Notes: generated by a model not told the origin, from the sequence alone. A stretch of DNA of 64,000 nucleotides from Autumnicola patrickiae (GCF_031846525.1 NZ_JAVRHM010000013.1:62001-126000), one strand, 5' to 3'; numbered from the stretch's first letter, positions 1 to 8,488 are shown. Numbers and translations: made by a program.

Positions 1-638
1 GCGCCAACATCTACGTTATCTTCAATAACCACATTCCCTATTTGAGGTACTTTGGAATACACCCCACCTTCATCTGGACTAAAACCAAAACCATCGGCTC
101 CAATTATTGCTCCTCCATGAATAACAACATCATTTCCAATAATGGTTTCCGAATAAACTTTTACGCCAGGAAACAACGTAACATTGTGCCCAATTTTCAC
201 ATTATCTCCAATATAAACATTCGGATAAATCTTGACGTGGTCACCAATTTTTACATTTTCGCCAATGTAAGAGAACGCTCCCAGGTAAAGCTCTTCACCA
301 TACTGCACATTCTCAGCAACAAAACTCGGTTGTTCAATTCCGCTTTTATTTAATTTAATCTTGTTGTAATACTCCAAAAGAGTAGAAAATGCTTTGTAAG
401 CATCTTTAACTTTAACCAGAGTGGTATGCACTGGCTCCTCTACTTCAAAGTTCTTATTTACGATGGTAATGGAAGCATTTGTCTTATATAAGTAGGAGGT
501 ATATTTGGGATTGCTTAGAAAAGTAAGCGAACCCTCAGAGCCTTCTTCTATTTTTGCCAATTCTGAAACTTCAGCCTCGGGATTCCCAACGACTTCGCCT
601 TCCAGAATTTCTGCTATTTGTGCTGCTGTAAACTTCAT
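1..638 (-). CDS. lpxD: UDP-3-O-acylglucosamine N-acyltransferase LpxD, N-terminal part (cut by window start)
   Basis: Translating the reverse strand from the ATG at 638 gives MKFTAAQIAEILEGEVVGNP and about 212 residues with no stop before the window edge. The first ~100 residues match the LpxD uridine-binding domain. From about residue 110 there are hexapeptide repeats of the left-handed beta-helix (IGENVKIGDHVKIYPNVYIG and so on), followed by an IIGADGFGF stretch typical of LpxD. LpxD adds the N-linked 3-hydroxyacyl chain to UDP-3-O-acyl-glucosamine in lipid A synthesis, in the cytoplasm at the inner membrane. An HD-hydrolase gene lies 24 bp upstream on the same strand, so the two are probably cotranscribed. 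The C-terminal helices lie outside the window. Confidence 0.93.
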   Translation of the reverse strand, partial: MKFTAAQIAEILEGEVVGNPEAEVSELAKIEEGSEGSLTFLSNPKYTSYLYKTNASITIVNKNFEVEEPVHTTLVKVKDAYKAFSTLLEYYNKIKLNKSGIEQPSFVAENVQYGEELYLGAFSYIGENVKIGDHVKIYPNVYIGDNVKIGHNVTLFPGVKVYSETIIGNDVVIHGGAIIGADGFGFSPDEGGVYSKVPQIGNVVIEDNVDVG

Positions 639-662
639 TCTGGCAAAAGTAAAAAAAATGCT

Positions 663-1892
663 TCAATGTTTGGACTTAGGATAACAGATATAATATTTCA
701 CTACTGTTTTTGACAGTGCTTTTAGGTTAAGCTGGTCAGAAACTTTAATTACATCGCTTATCTTACCGTTTTTATGCAGAATATTAATAGTATTATTTTC
801 TTTTTTGTAAGCCAGGTTGGTAATTTCTCCGCTAAAAACAAAATACCCGGCTTCCTTTTCTGAAATATTATATTTCTCCTGAAGCTTCTCCCTGTGCTTT
901 TGCATCTTCTTTTCGTCGGGTCTTTTATTTTTAATTTTCACCTTCAGCAGGTCCCGGTTTATAATCATGCGGCATAAATTACTTAATACAAAATCATCAC
1001 AATAAACCCACTCCTTCATAGCACTCACTACATCATAATCATCCAGGCGGGAAAAAACGCGGAGCACTTCAGCATTAAAATCTTGCTTTTGTACTTTGTT
1101 GTGCAGGAAATAACTTAAAGCGGTACTGGATTTAATTTCTGTCCCTTCATCTATTAATTCTTTCGCCCTTCTTAAAACCCGAATTAGTAATTGCTCTGCC
1201 ACAACACCTGTTTTATGCAAATACACCTGCCAATACATTAATCTACGGGCAACCAAAAATTTTTCTACGGAATAAATTCCTTTTTCCTCTACAACCAATT
1301 CGTCATTTACCACATTCAGCATAGTAATAAGACGCTCGCTGTTAATATTTCCTTCCGCAGCACCGGTATAAAAACTGTCTCTTTTTAAATAGTCCAGCCG
1401 GTCCATATCCATCTGGCTTGAAATGAGATGATTCATAAATCTGCGATGGTAACTCCCTTTAAACATCTCTATGGCGAGCGTTAAATCCTGGTTAAAATTT
1501 TTATTAAGCTCCTCCATAAAAAGCAGGGAAATACACTCGTGATCCACCCCTTCTACTATACTATGCTCCATCGCATGAGAAAAAGGACCATGACCAATAT
1601 CGTGTAATAGAATGGCTATATAAAGGGCCTCCTCCTCTTCCGAAGAGATTTCAACTCCTTTATATTTAAGGATATGCACCGCCTTTTGCATTAAATGAAG
1701 GCATCCCAAAGCATGATGAAACCGCGTATGATTGGCTCCCGGATAAACAAGATAAGAAAGCCCCATCTGGGAAATTCTACGCAGCCTTTGGAAGTAGGGA
1801 TGTTCAATAATGTTGAAGATCTGCTGACTGGGAACAGTAATAAATCCGTAAATTGGATCGTTTAATAATTTGAGTTTGTTTTGTGAAGCCAA
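663..1892 (-). CDS. HD-domain phosphohydrolase (SAMHD1/dGTPase-like)
   Basis: 409 residues. The HD motif is visible as LLHDIGHGPFSHAMEH near residues 96-111, preceded by HTRFHHALGCLHLM, which supplies the first metal-binding histidine. A later DRLDYLKRDSFYTG segment matches HD-superfamily phosphohydrolases of the SAMHD1/dGTPase group. These enzymes hydrolyse (d)NTPs or related phosphoesters with a metal pair. The exact substrate cannot be told from the sequence. It is the first gene of a minus-strand unit running into lpxD. A TATATTTG -7 element sits upstream at 1913-1920. It faces porX divergently. Confidence 0.88.
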   Translation of the reverse strand: MASQNKLKLLNDPIYGFITVPSQQIFNIIEHPYFQRLRRISQMGLSYLVYPGANHTRFHHALGCLHLMQKAVHILKYKGVEISSEEEEALYIAILLHDIGHGPFSHAMEHSIVEGVDHECISLLFMEELNKNFNQDLTLAIEMFKGSYHRRFMNHLISSQMDMDRLDYLKRDSFYTGAAEGNINSERLITMLNVVNDELVVEEKGIYSVEKFLVARRLMYWQVYLHKTGVVAEQLLIRVLRRAKELIDEGTEIKSSTALSYFLHNKVQKQDFNAEVLRVFSRLDDYDVVSAMKEWVYCDDFVLSNLCRMIINRDLLKVKIKNKRPDEKKMQKHREKLQEKYNISEKEAGYFVFSGEITNLAYKKENNTINILHKNGKISDVIKVSDQLNLKALSKTVVKYYICYPKSKH

Positions 1893-1912
1893 GTTATAGA
1901 TTTTGATTAAAA

Positions 1913-1920
1913 CAAATATA
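1913..1920 (-). promoter_or_regulatory. Bacteroidota-type -7 promoter element for the HD hydrolase-lpxD unit
   Basis: The minus strand reads TATATTTG, an exact TAnnTTTG match, about 20 bp before the start codon at 1892. A clear TTTG -33 element at the usual spacing was not seen, so this is a moderate call. Confidence 0.45.
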
Positions 1921-2007
1921 CATATTGAAGCTCATAATGAGCCTCTGTTCAAACAAAAAGCCATTTATACAAGTTGAAATAAACTGAAGGCTTATAAATT
2001 TTAAATC

Positions 2008-3558
2008 ATGAATAAAATAAAAATACTTTGGGTAGATGATGAAATTGATTTGCTGAAACCACATATCATATTTCTCGAATCCCGTAATTATAATGTTACC
2101 ACCTGTAAAAGTGGTACCGAAGCTTTGGAACAAATTGAAGAAGAAAGTTTTGATATCGTATTTCTGGATGAAAATATGCCGGGTCTTACCGGACTGGAAA
2201 CCCTTTCTGAAATTAAGGAAAAGCGCGAAAATCTTCCTATTGTAATGATTACTAAGAGTGAGGAAGAGTATATTATGGAGGAAGCTATAGGTTCCAAGAT
2301 TGCAGATTATCTTATAAAACCGGTAAATCCCAACCAGATCCTTTTAAGTATCAAGAAAAACCTGGACCATTCCCGATTAATTTCTGAAAAAACGACCTCT
2401 AACTATCAGCAGGAATTTAGAAAGATTGCAATGGATATGGCGCAGGTAAACTCCTATGAAGAATGGGCAGAACTTTATCAGCGGCTTATTTATTGGGAAC
2501 TTCAGCTGGAAACAATTGAAGATAACAGTATGTTTGAGATCCTGGAGTCTCAAAAACAAGAAGCCAATACCCAGTTCTGCAAATTTATAGAAAAAAATTA
2601 TGCTTCCTGGTTCGACAGAAATGCGGAAGCACCAGTTATGTCACACACCCTGTTTAAAAGAAAAGTTGTTCCCGAGTTAAGTAAGGAACAACCAACATTA
2701 ATGGTAGTTGTAGACAACCTTAGGTACGACCAGTGGAAAGCTTTTGAACCTGTGGTAAACACTTTCTATAAAAAAGAGAAAGAAGCACCTTACTTCAGTA
2801 TCCTGCCTACAGCAACACAATATGCCCGTAATGCCATTTTCTCGGGACTTATGCCCAGTGAAATGGAAAAGCTTTTTCCAAAGTACTGGAAAAATGATAC
2901 CGATGAAGGAGGGAAAAATATGTATGAAGAGGATTTTCTTCGGGAACAAATGAAAAGACTGGGGTTGGACTACTCTTTTGGCTACCATAAAATAAGCAGT
3001 CTAAAGGCCGGAAAAAAATTAGTAGATAATTTCAAATCTCAAAAGAATAATGATCTTACCGTAGTGGTATACAATTTTGTGGACATGCTATCCCATTCCA
3101 AAACAGAGATGGAAGTAATTAAGGAGCTGGCTTCTAACGATAAATCCTACCGCTCCTTAACGCACAGCTGGTTTAAGAATTCCCCGCTTCTGGAAATCAT
3201 CCAACAGGCACAGCAGCTGGGCTTTAAATTAATTATTACAACAGATCACGGTACTATAAACGTGAAACACCCTTCTAAGGTAATTGGAGACAAAGAGACT
3301 AGTCTTAACTTGAGGTACAAAACTGGCAAAAGCCTTACCTACGAACAAAAGGAAGTTTTGGCTGCTGAAAATCCCAAGAGCATCCATCTTCCTACATTAA
3401 ACATGAGTAGTTCATTTATTTTTGCAAAGGGCGATTTGTTTTTCGCATATCCTAATAACTTTAATCATTATGTAAGTTACTACAGAAACACGTATCAACA
3501 CGGCGGAGTTTCACTTGAAGAGATGGTAATTCCTTACATAGTTTTATCTCCAAAGTAG
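2008..3558 (+). CDS. porX: PorX: response regulator with PglZ phosphatase domain (type IX secretion)
   Basis: 516 residues. Residues 1-120 are a CheY-like receiver with acidic pair D10/D11, phospho-acceptor D54 (VFLDENMPG) and the conserved lysine in YLIKPVN. A helical linker follows. From about residue 200 comes a PglZ/alkaline-phosphatase-like domain with VVDNLRYDQW, LPTATQYARNAIFSG and ITTDHGT, which carry the nucleophile and zinc ligands of this fold. PorX is the response regulator that pairs with the kinase PorY to control type IX secretion genes in Bacteroidota. In other species it has nucleotide phosphodiesterase activity. No porY is in the window. The next gene is tsaE, 134 bp downstream. 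Confidence 0.94.
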   Translation: MNKIKILWVDDEIDLLKPHIIFLESRNYNVTTCKSGTEALEQIEEESFDIVFLDENMPGLTGLETLSEIKEKRENLPIVMITKSEEEYIMEEAIGSKIADYLIKPVNPNQILLSIKKNLDHSRLISEKTTSNYQQEFRKIAMDMAQVNSYEEWAELYQRLIYWELQLETIEDNSMFEILESQKQEANTQFCKFIEKNYASWFDRNAEAPVMSHTLFKRKVVPELSKEQPTLMVVVDNLRYDQWKAFEPVVNTFYKKEKEAPYFSILPTATQYARNAIFSGLMPSEMEKLFPKYWKNDTDEGGKNMYEEDFLREQMKRLGLDYSFGYHKISSLKAGKKLVDNFKSQKNNDLTVVVYNFVDMLSHSKTEMEVIKELASNDKSYRSLTHSWFKNSPLLEIIQQAQQLGFKLIITTDHGTINVKHPSKVIGDKETSLNLRYKTGKSLTYEQKEVLAAENPKSIHLPTLNMSSSFIFAKGDLFFAYPNNFNHYVSYYRNTYQHGGVSLEEMVIPYIVLSPK

Positions 3559-3692
3559 GAATATATCGACAAAAAGTACGTTTTTACCGACAAATAACAT
3601 TTACACCATTTTGTATTAATCTGATATTCAGCATGATGTAAATTATTTGAAAATTTTATATATCTTTATCATCCCTAAAATCTAAATATTAA

Positions 3693-4097
3693 ATGTCGTT
3701 AACCTACGATCTGGACAAGCTGGATATGGCTGTAAACCATATCCTGGATCATACTAAAAGCAAAACATTGCTTTTCTACGGCGAGATGGGTGCCGGTAAA
3801 ACCACACTAATACGAGCCTTCGTTGCCGCCCTGGGTGCCGAAGAGGCTGCCTCCAGCCCTACCTTTTCCCTGGTTAACGAGTACCTTACCCCAAAAGGCC
3901 CCATTTATCATTTTGATTTTTATAGAATTAATTCTGAAACTGAAGCCCTTGACATGGGTATTGAAGATTATTTAGATTCCCCTGCCTGGAAACTTATTGA
4001 ATGGCCGCAAAAAATTGAGGGATTATTAGATGAAAATGTTCAAAAAGTGGAGATTTCAGTAAAAAGTGAAGAGTTAAGGTTGTTAACATTGTGTTAA
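3693..4097 (+). CDS. tsaE: TsaE, ATPase for tRNA threonylcarbamoyladenosine synthesis
   Basis: 134 residues, normal for the family. The Walker A motif GEMGAGKTT is at about residues 30-38, followed by the family signature SSPTFSLVNEY and the HFDFYRI motif. TsaE hydrolyses ATP in the TsaB-TsaD-TsaE complex, which adds t6A at position 37 of ANN-decoding tRNAs. It lies directly after porX, a pairing I recall from other flavobacteria. Confidence 0.93.
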   Translation: MSLTYDLDKLDMAVNHILDHTKSKTLLFYGEMGAGKTTLIRAFVAALGAEEAASSPTFSLVNEYLTPKGPIYHFDFYRINSETEALDMGIEDYLDSPAWKLIEWPQKIEGLLDENVQKVEISVKSEELRLLTLC

Positions 4098-4299
4098 AAA
4101 AACTGAAAAATAAAGAGTTTTTGAAGGAAATTAGCTGTAAGAAAAAAGTTACTTAATAAAAATAGTATTAAGTTCAGAGAATAATTTTTTACAACTGAAC
4201 GAAAAATACAAGAAGTTTAACTTACTTTTGAAAAATAAAATTTTCCAAAGGTGGGCAGTTTTGTGCTGTCAAAAAGGCTGCAAAAGTACAACTAATATA

Positions 4300-4334
4300 T
4301 TTGTTCGTAGAGGGTTAAGATTTTTATAGGTTTG
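4300..4334 (+). promoter_or_regulatory. Candidate promoter for the small exported peptide gene
   Basis: TTTG at 4300-4303 and TAGGTTTG at 4327-4334 fit the Bacteroidota -33/-7 pattern with a 23-bp spacer. They sit 44 bp before the ATG at 4378. A second TAnnTTTG (TACTTTTG, 4223-4230) lies further upstream. The rest of the 4098-4377 gap shows no other recognisable feature. Confidence 0.45.
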
Positions 4335-4377
4335 TATCAGAAACAAATACAAAACATAATCTTTAAAATCTACAAAT

Positions 4378-4524
4378 ATGAAAATCAAAGCAGTATTATT
4401 CGCAGCAGCTATTTTTGGAACAAGTTTTTTTGTAACTTCAACTACAGAAAAGAACAATGATAAAGAAGTCATCAAAACACAAGCGGTCGACAGAAGACTC
4501 ATCAGGATTCCTGCTGCTGGGTAG
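4378..4524 (+). CDS. Small exported peptide, 48 aa, overlapping the next gene
   Basis: The ATG at 4378 opens a 48-codon frame starting MKIKAVLFAAAIFGTSFFVT and ending at TAG 4522-4524. The N-terminus has two lysines and a 17-residue hydrophobic run, which is a convincing signal peptide. The tail is polar (TEKNNDKEV). It has its own promoter-like sequence upstream. The last 68 bp overlap, in a different frame, the start of the membrane-protein ORF at 4457. I do not recognise a family. It could be a leader peptide coupling translation of the membrane protein, or a real secreted small protein. Confidence 0.5.
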   Translation: MKIKAVLFAAAIFGTSFFVTSTTEKNNDKEVIKTQAVDRRLIRIPAAG

Positions 4525-5077
4525 TGTAATTGCTTTGTTAATTGCATTTTCACCATATTTATTTTATTTATATGAAATTTTCCCAAGCAGTCCTGTTTGG
4601 GAAACTTCTTTTTTTACCTATGAGAGTAAATATTATCTGGATGTCGCTACTGCAGCCTGGACATATCTAGGAAAAATTACTCCTTTAATGCTTTTATTGA
4701 TTTGGTTCTTTACCTGTAAACATTGGTGGTATCATGCTATTCTTATTCCAACTGGAATGTACGCGTTTCAACTAGTTGTAGCTTTTTATGAAGATGCCTA
4801 TATGGACACAAGTATTTTTATGGATATAAATGGTCTTATTTATTTAGCCCCTTTTTTTATTGCCATACTGTGTGTAGTTTATTTGGTAAGAGTTAAAATT
4901 TTTGATAGGATATATGGATTGGATAGCCTTAGTGAATTAGAAGAAACCGAAATTTCAGTTTTCTCTAATATTTCCGATCGTGACCGGAGAGAAATCAAAT
5001 CTTTTCAGCAGGAAATAGAGAATGATGAATCCGAAGAGGACGGAGTCATTCTTGAAGATTACTACCGCAAACTCTAG
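4457..5077 (+). CDS. Conserved-type membrane protein of unknown function (four helices)
   Basis: 206 residues. Four hydrophobic segments are visible at about residues 18-40, 72-88, 94-110 and 130-148. The acidic cytoplasmic-type tail ends in a run rich in E and D (ENDESEEDGVILEDYY). Between helices 1 and 2 is an aromatic loop. No enzyme motif is visible and I do not recognise the family. The first usable ATG (4457) lies inside the small peptide gene at 4378-4524, so translation is probably coupled. The gene ends 62 bp before ald. Confidence 0.7.
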   Translation: MIKKSSKHKRSTEDSSGFLLLGSVIALLIAFSPYLFYLYEIFPSSPVWETSFFTYESKYYLDVATAAWTYLGKITPLMLLLIWFFTCKHWWYHAILIPTGMYAFQLVVAFYEDAYMDTSIFMDINGLIYLAPFFIAILCVVYLVRVKIFDRIYGLDSLSELEETEISVFSNISDRDRREIKSFQQEIENDESEEDGVILEDYYRKL

Positions 5078-5112
5078 TAAAGCTTCTTCTTATTAATTTT
5101 ATTAAATTAGTC

Positions 5113-5130
5113 GTACTTAATATTTAGTAC
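5113..5130. promoter_or_regulatory. Imperfect palindrome upstream of ald
   Basis: GTACTTAATATTTAGTAC is a near-perfect 18-bp palindrome (one mismatched pair) ending nine bases before the ald ATG at 5140. The position would suit an operator, but no regulator is identified. Confidence 0.3.
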
Positions 5131-5139
5131 ACTATACGT

Positions 5140-6339
5140 ATGACCCAGCAAGTTTCGCCTTTTACCAAAGAGCAACTTATTCCGCAGGAAGAAATGCTCG
5201 AAATCCACAAAAACAAGGGAGATCTTTTTATAGGCATTCCCAGGGAAACTTCTTACCAGGAGAAGCGGGTTTGTTTGGGTCCTGATGCTGTCGCAGCCAT
5301 TACCTCTAACGGGCATAGGGTACTTATAGAATCTGGTGCAGGAAAATGGGCGCGATTTAGTGATAAAGATTATTCCGATGCCGGTGCTGAAGTTACCCGC
5401 GATACAAAAAAAGTTTTTTCCTGTCCTACCATTTTAAAAATGGAGCCGCCTTCTATGGACGAGCTGGATATGATTAATCCGCAAACCACACTAATCTCAG
5501 CGCTTCAGCTAAAGACACAGTGTAAGGAATATTTTCAGAAACTTGCTTCCAAACGGATCACTGCACTCGGATTTGAATTTATTCGGGATGAAGATGGAAG
5601 TTATCCAATAGTCAAGGCACTTAGTGAAATTGCAGGGACGGCTTCTGTTCTTATTGCTTCAGAAATAATGAGTAACCATGCAAGAGGTAACGGACTCATG
5701 TTTGGAAATATTAGCGGAGTTCCTCCTATAGAGGTGGTTATACTTGGCGCAGGAACTGTAGGTGAATTTGCCACAAGATCTGCCCTGGGACTTGGTGCCA
5801 GTGTAAAAGTATTCGATAGTTCGCTCACCAAATTAAGGAGTATACAATCTAACCTTGGACGTCCTTTTTACACCTCTACTATTCAGCCAAAAAACCTTAG
5901 CAAAGCCCTTAAACGCTGCGATGTTTTAATTGGTGCTGTGCGTGGAAAAAACCGGTCTCCGGTACTAATTACCGAAGATATGATAGCTACAATGAAGCGC
6001 GGAGCTGTGGTTATAGATGTAAGTATTGATATGGGTGGTTGCGTAGAAACCAGCGAAGTTACTTCTCACGACAATCCCATTTTTGAAAAACGCAACGTGA
6101 TTCACTACTGTGTACCTAATATTCCCTCTCGTTACGCACGTACTTCTTCCCTCTCCATAAGTAATATTTTTACACCATACTTGCTTCATATTGCTGAAGA
6201 AGGCGGACTCGAAAATACCTTACGTTTTGATAAAGGCTTACGAAGCGGACTCTATTTTTACCACGGAATTTTAACCAATAAATCCATAGCAGATTGGTTT
6301 GATCTTAATTACAGGGACATTAACCTTCTTATTTTTTGA
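5140..6339 (+). CDS. ald: Alanine dehydrogenase
   Basis: 399 residues. The N-terminal catalytic domain has IGIPRETSYQEKRVCLGPD with the usual substrate-binding Arg and Lys, and LKMEPPSMDEL. The NAD-binding Rossmann core follows at about residues 198-230 (VVILGAGTVGEFATRSALGLG). The C-terminal part contains VIDVSIDMGGCVETS and HYCVPNIPSRYARTSS, both typical of alanine dehydrogenases. It catalyses reversible oxidative deamination of L-alanine to pyruvate and ammonia in the cytoplasm. It is slightly longer at the N-terminus (about 30 residues) than classical Ald, as is usual in Bacteroidota. Confidence 0.92.
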   Translation: MTQQVSPFTKEQLIPQEEMLEIHKNKGDLFIGIPRETSYQEKRVCLGPDAVAAITSNGHRVLIESGAGKWARFSDKDYSDAGAEVTRDTKKVFSCPTILKMEPPSMDELDMINPQTTLISALQLKTQCKEYFQKLASKRITALGFEFIRDEDGSYPIVKALSEIAGTASVLIASEIMSNHARGNGLMFGNISGVPPIEVVILGAGTVGEFATRSALGLGASVKVFDSSLTKLRSIQSNLGRPFYTSTIQPKNLSKALKRCDVLIGAVRGKNRSPVLITEDMIATMKRGAVVIDVSIDMGGCVETSEVTSHDNPIFEKRNVIHYCVPNIPSRYARTSSLSISNIFTPYLLHIAEEGGLENTLRFDKGLRSGLYFYHGILTNKSIADWFDLNYRDINLLIF

Positions 6340-6343
6340 TAAG

Positions 6344-6405
6344 AAGCTATAGCTGAATTCTTTAATTCACTTCAATAGTACATTCTTAATGCTGATAGCT
6401 TTTTC
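6344..6405 (+). terminator. Possible terminator after ald
   Basis: AAGCTATAGC (6344-6353) can pair with GCTGATAGCTT, leaving one bulge, followed by a T-run (TTTTTCC). The loop is long, so confidence is modest. Confidence 0.4.
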
Positions 6406-6428
6406 CTCATTTTCTCACTGAAGTTTAA

Positions 6429-6436
6429 TACTTTTG
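6429..6436 (+). promoter_or_regulatory. -7 element for the DUF4258 gene
   Basis: TACTTTTG, an exact TAnnTTTG match, lies 17 bp before the ATG at 6454. Confidence 0.5.
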
Positions 6437-6453
6437 CGCATATTTAATTTTGA

Positions 6454-6828
6454 ATGAAATTAGCTCATCGTTTAGGTTATTACGGCTTCGGACTGGTTCT
6501 TGGAATTATCATCTTAATTTTCTTCCTGAGCGGAAAAAGAGCCTCCTGTGATTACTCACCCACTGCACGTGTCTTGAAAAACATCAGGATTAAGGAGAGA
6601 AACTTCTCTGAAGAGTCCCTGGCTTTTTTTGCTAACCATAGCATCGACACTGCTGTAGTTTCAAAAATTTTACAAAAAGGAGATGTCGATTTTAGCGAAA
6701 GCAAGACAGATCTTGAACCGTGCAACATATATGTACTAATCGGAAAAACTGAATCTGGAGAACTGAAACTACATATCGAAAACTGCGAGGAAGTTGCGAC
6801 TGTTCTTTCGGTGGAGAAGACTGAGTAA
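6454..6828 (+). CDS. DUF4258-type small membrane-anchored protein
   Basis: 124 residues. An N-terminal transmembrane helix (about residues 9-27, YGFGLVLGIIILIFFLSG) is followed by an approximately 95-residue soluble domain with DYSPTARVLKNIRIKER and FFANHSIDTAVVSKILQKGDVDF. It resembles the DUF4258 proteins that follow alanine dehydrogenase in related genomes, which is how I name it. The function is unknown. It is monocistronic, with its own -7 element, and is followed by a 489-bp gene-free repeat region. Confidence 0.68.
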   Translation: MKLAHRLGYYGFGLVLGIIILIFFLSGKRASCDYSPTARVLKNIRIKERNFSEESLAFFANHSIDTAVVSKILQKGDVDFSESKTDLEPCNIYVLIGKTESGELKLHIENCEEVATVLSVEKTE

Positions 6829-7091
6829 ATTTTAAATCAAGGTGATAGCCTGAAAATGGCAAATATGGATCTGTAGAGCGATGTTGGATTGTCTGTTGTC
6901 TCTAAAGTTTCGAAAAGTTTCACGTTTCGGAATTAATAGAATTCTTCAAAAGAGATTATGGTCTTTTTTCTCTCTTTTCTTGTAGCGAAATGCTCTTATT
7001 TCCAGGTTCTTATTTCGGAATTAAGATGACGGTCTCAAAATGGCAATTATCGGCAAACTGTAATCTTCTGTTATATTATTTTAAATTATAA

Positions 7092-7117
7092 GCCTCTCGA
7101 CTCCGCTCGATGTGAAA
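7092..7117. repeat. Short palindromic CTCGACTCCGCTCGA element
   Basis: CTCTCGACTCCGCTCGATG contains TCGA-centred inverted halves. I recall words like this as frequent intergenic elements in Bacteroidota genomes, but I cannot count copies here. Only one is seen in this window. Confidence 0.35.
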
Positions 7118-7271
7118 TTCGATTGAAAATATGAAATATCACGCGTCAAAAATGACAATTATCGGCCTGAACAGCTAGTAATGAACACTTTGAAATCTAC
7201 TCTCTTGCAGTGAAGCGGTTGTTTCCTGGTTCTTGTTTCTATTAAAATTCAAAATTTCAGAATAAAAAAGA

Positions 7272-7309
7272 AGTCACTAATACCCCGAAGAATCAGCGTA
7301 CCAGTGACT
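7272..7309 (-). terminator. Likely terminator of bcp
   Basis: On the minus strand AGTCACT and AGTGACT form a 7-bp stem with a 24-base loop, followed by TTCTTTTTT. It begins eight bases after the bcp stop. Confidence 0.5.
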
Positions 7310-7317
7310 AAATATTT

Positions 7318-7767
7318 CTATAAAATTTGAGCAGCGTGCTCCTTTGTTTTCACTTTTTTAATGACCTCCTCAATTTGCCCATTTTCGTCAATTATAAAGG
7401 TAGTACGATGGATCCCTTCGTATTCCTTTCCCATAAATTTCTTTGGACCCCAGACTCCGTAAGCTTCTATAACTTCTTTATCTTCATCTGCCAATAATGG
7501 AAATGGCAATTCGTATTTATTTTTAAAATTCTGCTGCCTCTTTTTAGAATCACCACTTACTCCTAATATAGCATAGCCGTTCTTCTCAAAATGTTTCCAG
7601 TTATCCCTTAAGTTACAAGCCTCTGCCGTACATCCCGGAGTACTTGCTTTGGGGTAAAAGAAAAGCACTAATTTCTTTCCTTTAAAATCTGATAAATTTA
7701 CTGTATTCCCGTCCTGATCTTCTACTGAAAATTCCGGCGCTTTATCGCCTGCTTCTAATGTTGTCAT
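7318..7767 (-). CDS. bcp: Thioredoxin-dependent thiol peroxidase (Bcp/PrxQ peroxiredoxin)
   Basis: 149 residues, normal length. The peroxiredoxin motif YPKASTPGCTAEACNLRD places the peroxidatic cysteine at C46 and the resolving cysteine five residues later at C51, the PrxQ/Bcp arrangement. It reduces hydroperoxides using thioredoxin in the cytoplasm. It is divergent from the nth gene with only 30 bp between the start codons, so the two promoters must overlap. Confidence 0.94.
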   Translation of the reverse strand: MTTLEAGDKAPEFSVEDQDGNTVNLSDFKGKKLVLFFYPKASTPGCTAEACNLRDNWKHFEKNGYAILGVSGDSKKRQQNFKNKYELPFPLLADEDKEVIEAYGVWGPKKFMGKEYEGIHRTTFIIDENGQIEEVIKKVKTKEHAAQIL

Positions 7768-7797
7768 AATTGTTATTTTTACCTAAAATTACACAAT

Positions 7798-8454
7798 ATG
7801 AACAAACAGCAAAAGGTAGACTTCGTTATTCGCACTTTAAACGATATTTATCCTGAAGTTCCCATCCCGCTTGACCACAAGGATCCATATACTTTACTTA
7901 TTGCCGTTTTACTTTCAGCGCAAAGTACAGATGTGAGAGTAAACCAAATCACTCCACTACTCTTCCAGGTTGCCGATACACCAAAAAAAATGGTGAAGCT
8001 TTCCGTAGAAGAAATTAGGGAAATTATAAAACCTGTTGGCTTATCCCCAATGAAATCCAAAGGAATCCATGGATTGTCTGAAATTCTTTTGGAAAAATAT
8101 AACGGAGAAGTTCCTGCAGATTTTGAAGCGCTGGAATCGCTCCCCGCAGTAGGGCATAAAACCGCAAGTGTGGTGATGTCACAGGCTTTTAATATCCCTG
8201 CGTTTCCTGTAGACACGCATATACACCGGCTTATGTATCGCTGGAATCTTACGAATGGTAAAAATGTGGTACAGACGGAAAAGGACGCAAAGCGGTTATT
8301 TCCTAAAGATCTGTGGAATAAACTGCACCTTCAGATCATCTGGTACGGTAGGCAATTTTCACCTGCCCGGGGTTGGGATCTTGATAAAGATCTAATCACC
8401 AGGACTATTGGAAGAAAAAGTGTTTTGCAGGAATATGAGAAAAAAAGAAAATGA
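7798..8454 (+). CDS. nth: Endonuclease III (DNA glycosylase/AP lyase), iron-sulfur-free form
   Basis: 218 residues. The helix-hairpin-helix LPAVGHKTASVVMSQAF carries catalytic lysine K121, and VDTHIHRL carries catalytic aspartate D139. It removes oxidised pyrimidines and cleaves abasic sites in base-excision repair. In E. coli Nth the C-terminus holds four cysteines for a [4Fe-4S] cluster. Here the corresponding tail (YGRQFSPARGWDLDKDLI) has none, and the whole protein contains no cysteine. It is followed at once by a strong terminator. Confidence 0.9.
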   Translation: MNKQQKVDFVIRTLNDIYPEVPIPLDHKDPYTLLIAVLLSAQSTDVRVNQITPLLFQVADTPKKMVKLSVEEIREIIKPVGLSPMKSKGIHGLSEILLEKYNGEVPADFEALESLPAVGHKTASVVMSQAFNIPAFPVDTHIHRLMYRWNLTNGKNVVQTEKDAKRLFPKDLWNKLHLQIIWYGRQFSPARGWDLDKDLITRTIGRKSVLQEYEKKRK

Positions 8455-8488
8455 TCTGTCGATAATCCTCCCTATCTTATAAATCAAA

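Larger units (their letters stand above)
6829..7317. repeat. Gene-free region holding copies of the dispersed intergenic repeat
   Basis: No supportable ORF. Two clear copies of the window-wide repeat lie in reverse orientation, at 7037-7054 (AAAATGGCAATTATCGGC) and 7148-7168. A decayed trace is visible around 6854-6870. Flanking words (a Ctttttt/tct stretch, and caggttctt near 7003 and 7228) recur in the 20407-21128 region. The region separates two convergent genes. See the findings for the family description. Confidence 0.7.

Noticed and set aside
42..353. Plus-strand 103-codon frame at the window start
   Set aside because: It lies opposite the clear lpxD reading frame and has no family resemblance; it is a shadow.
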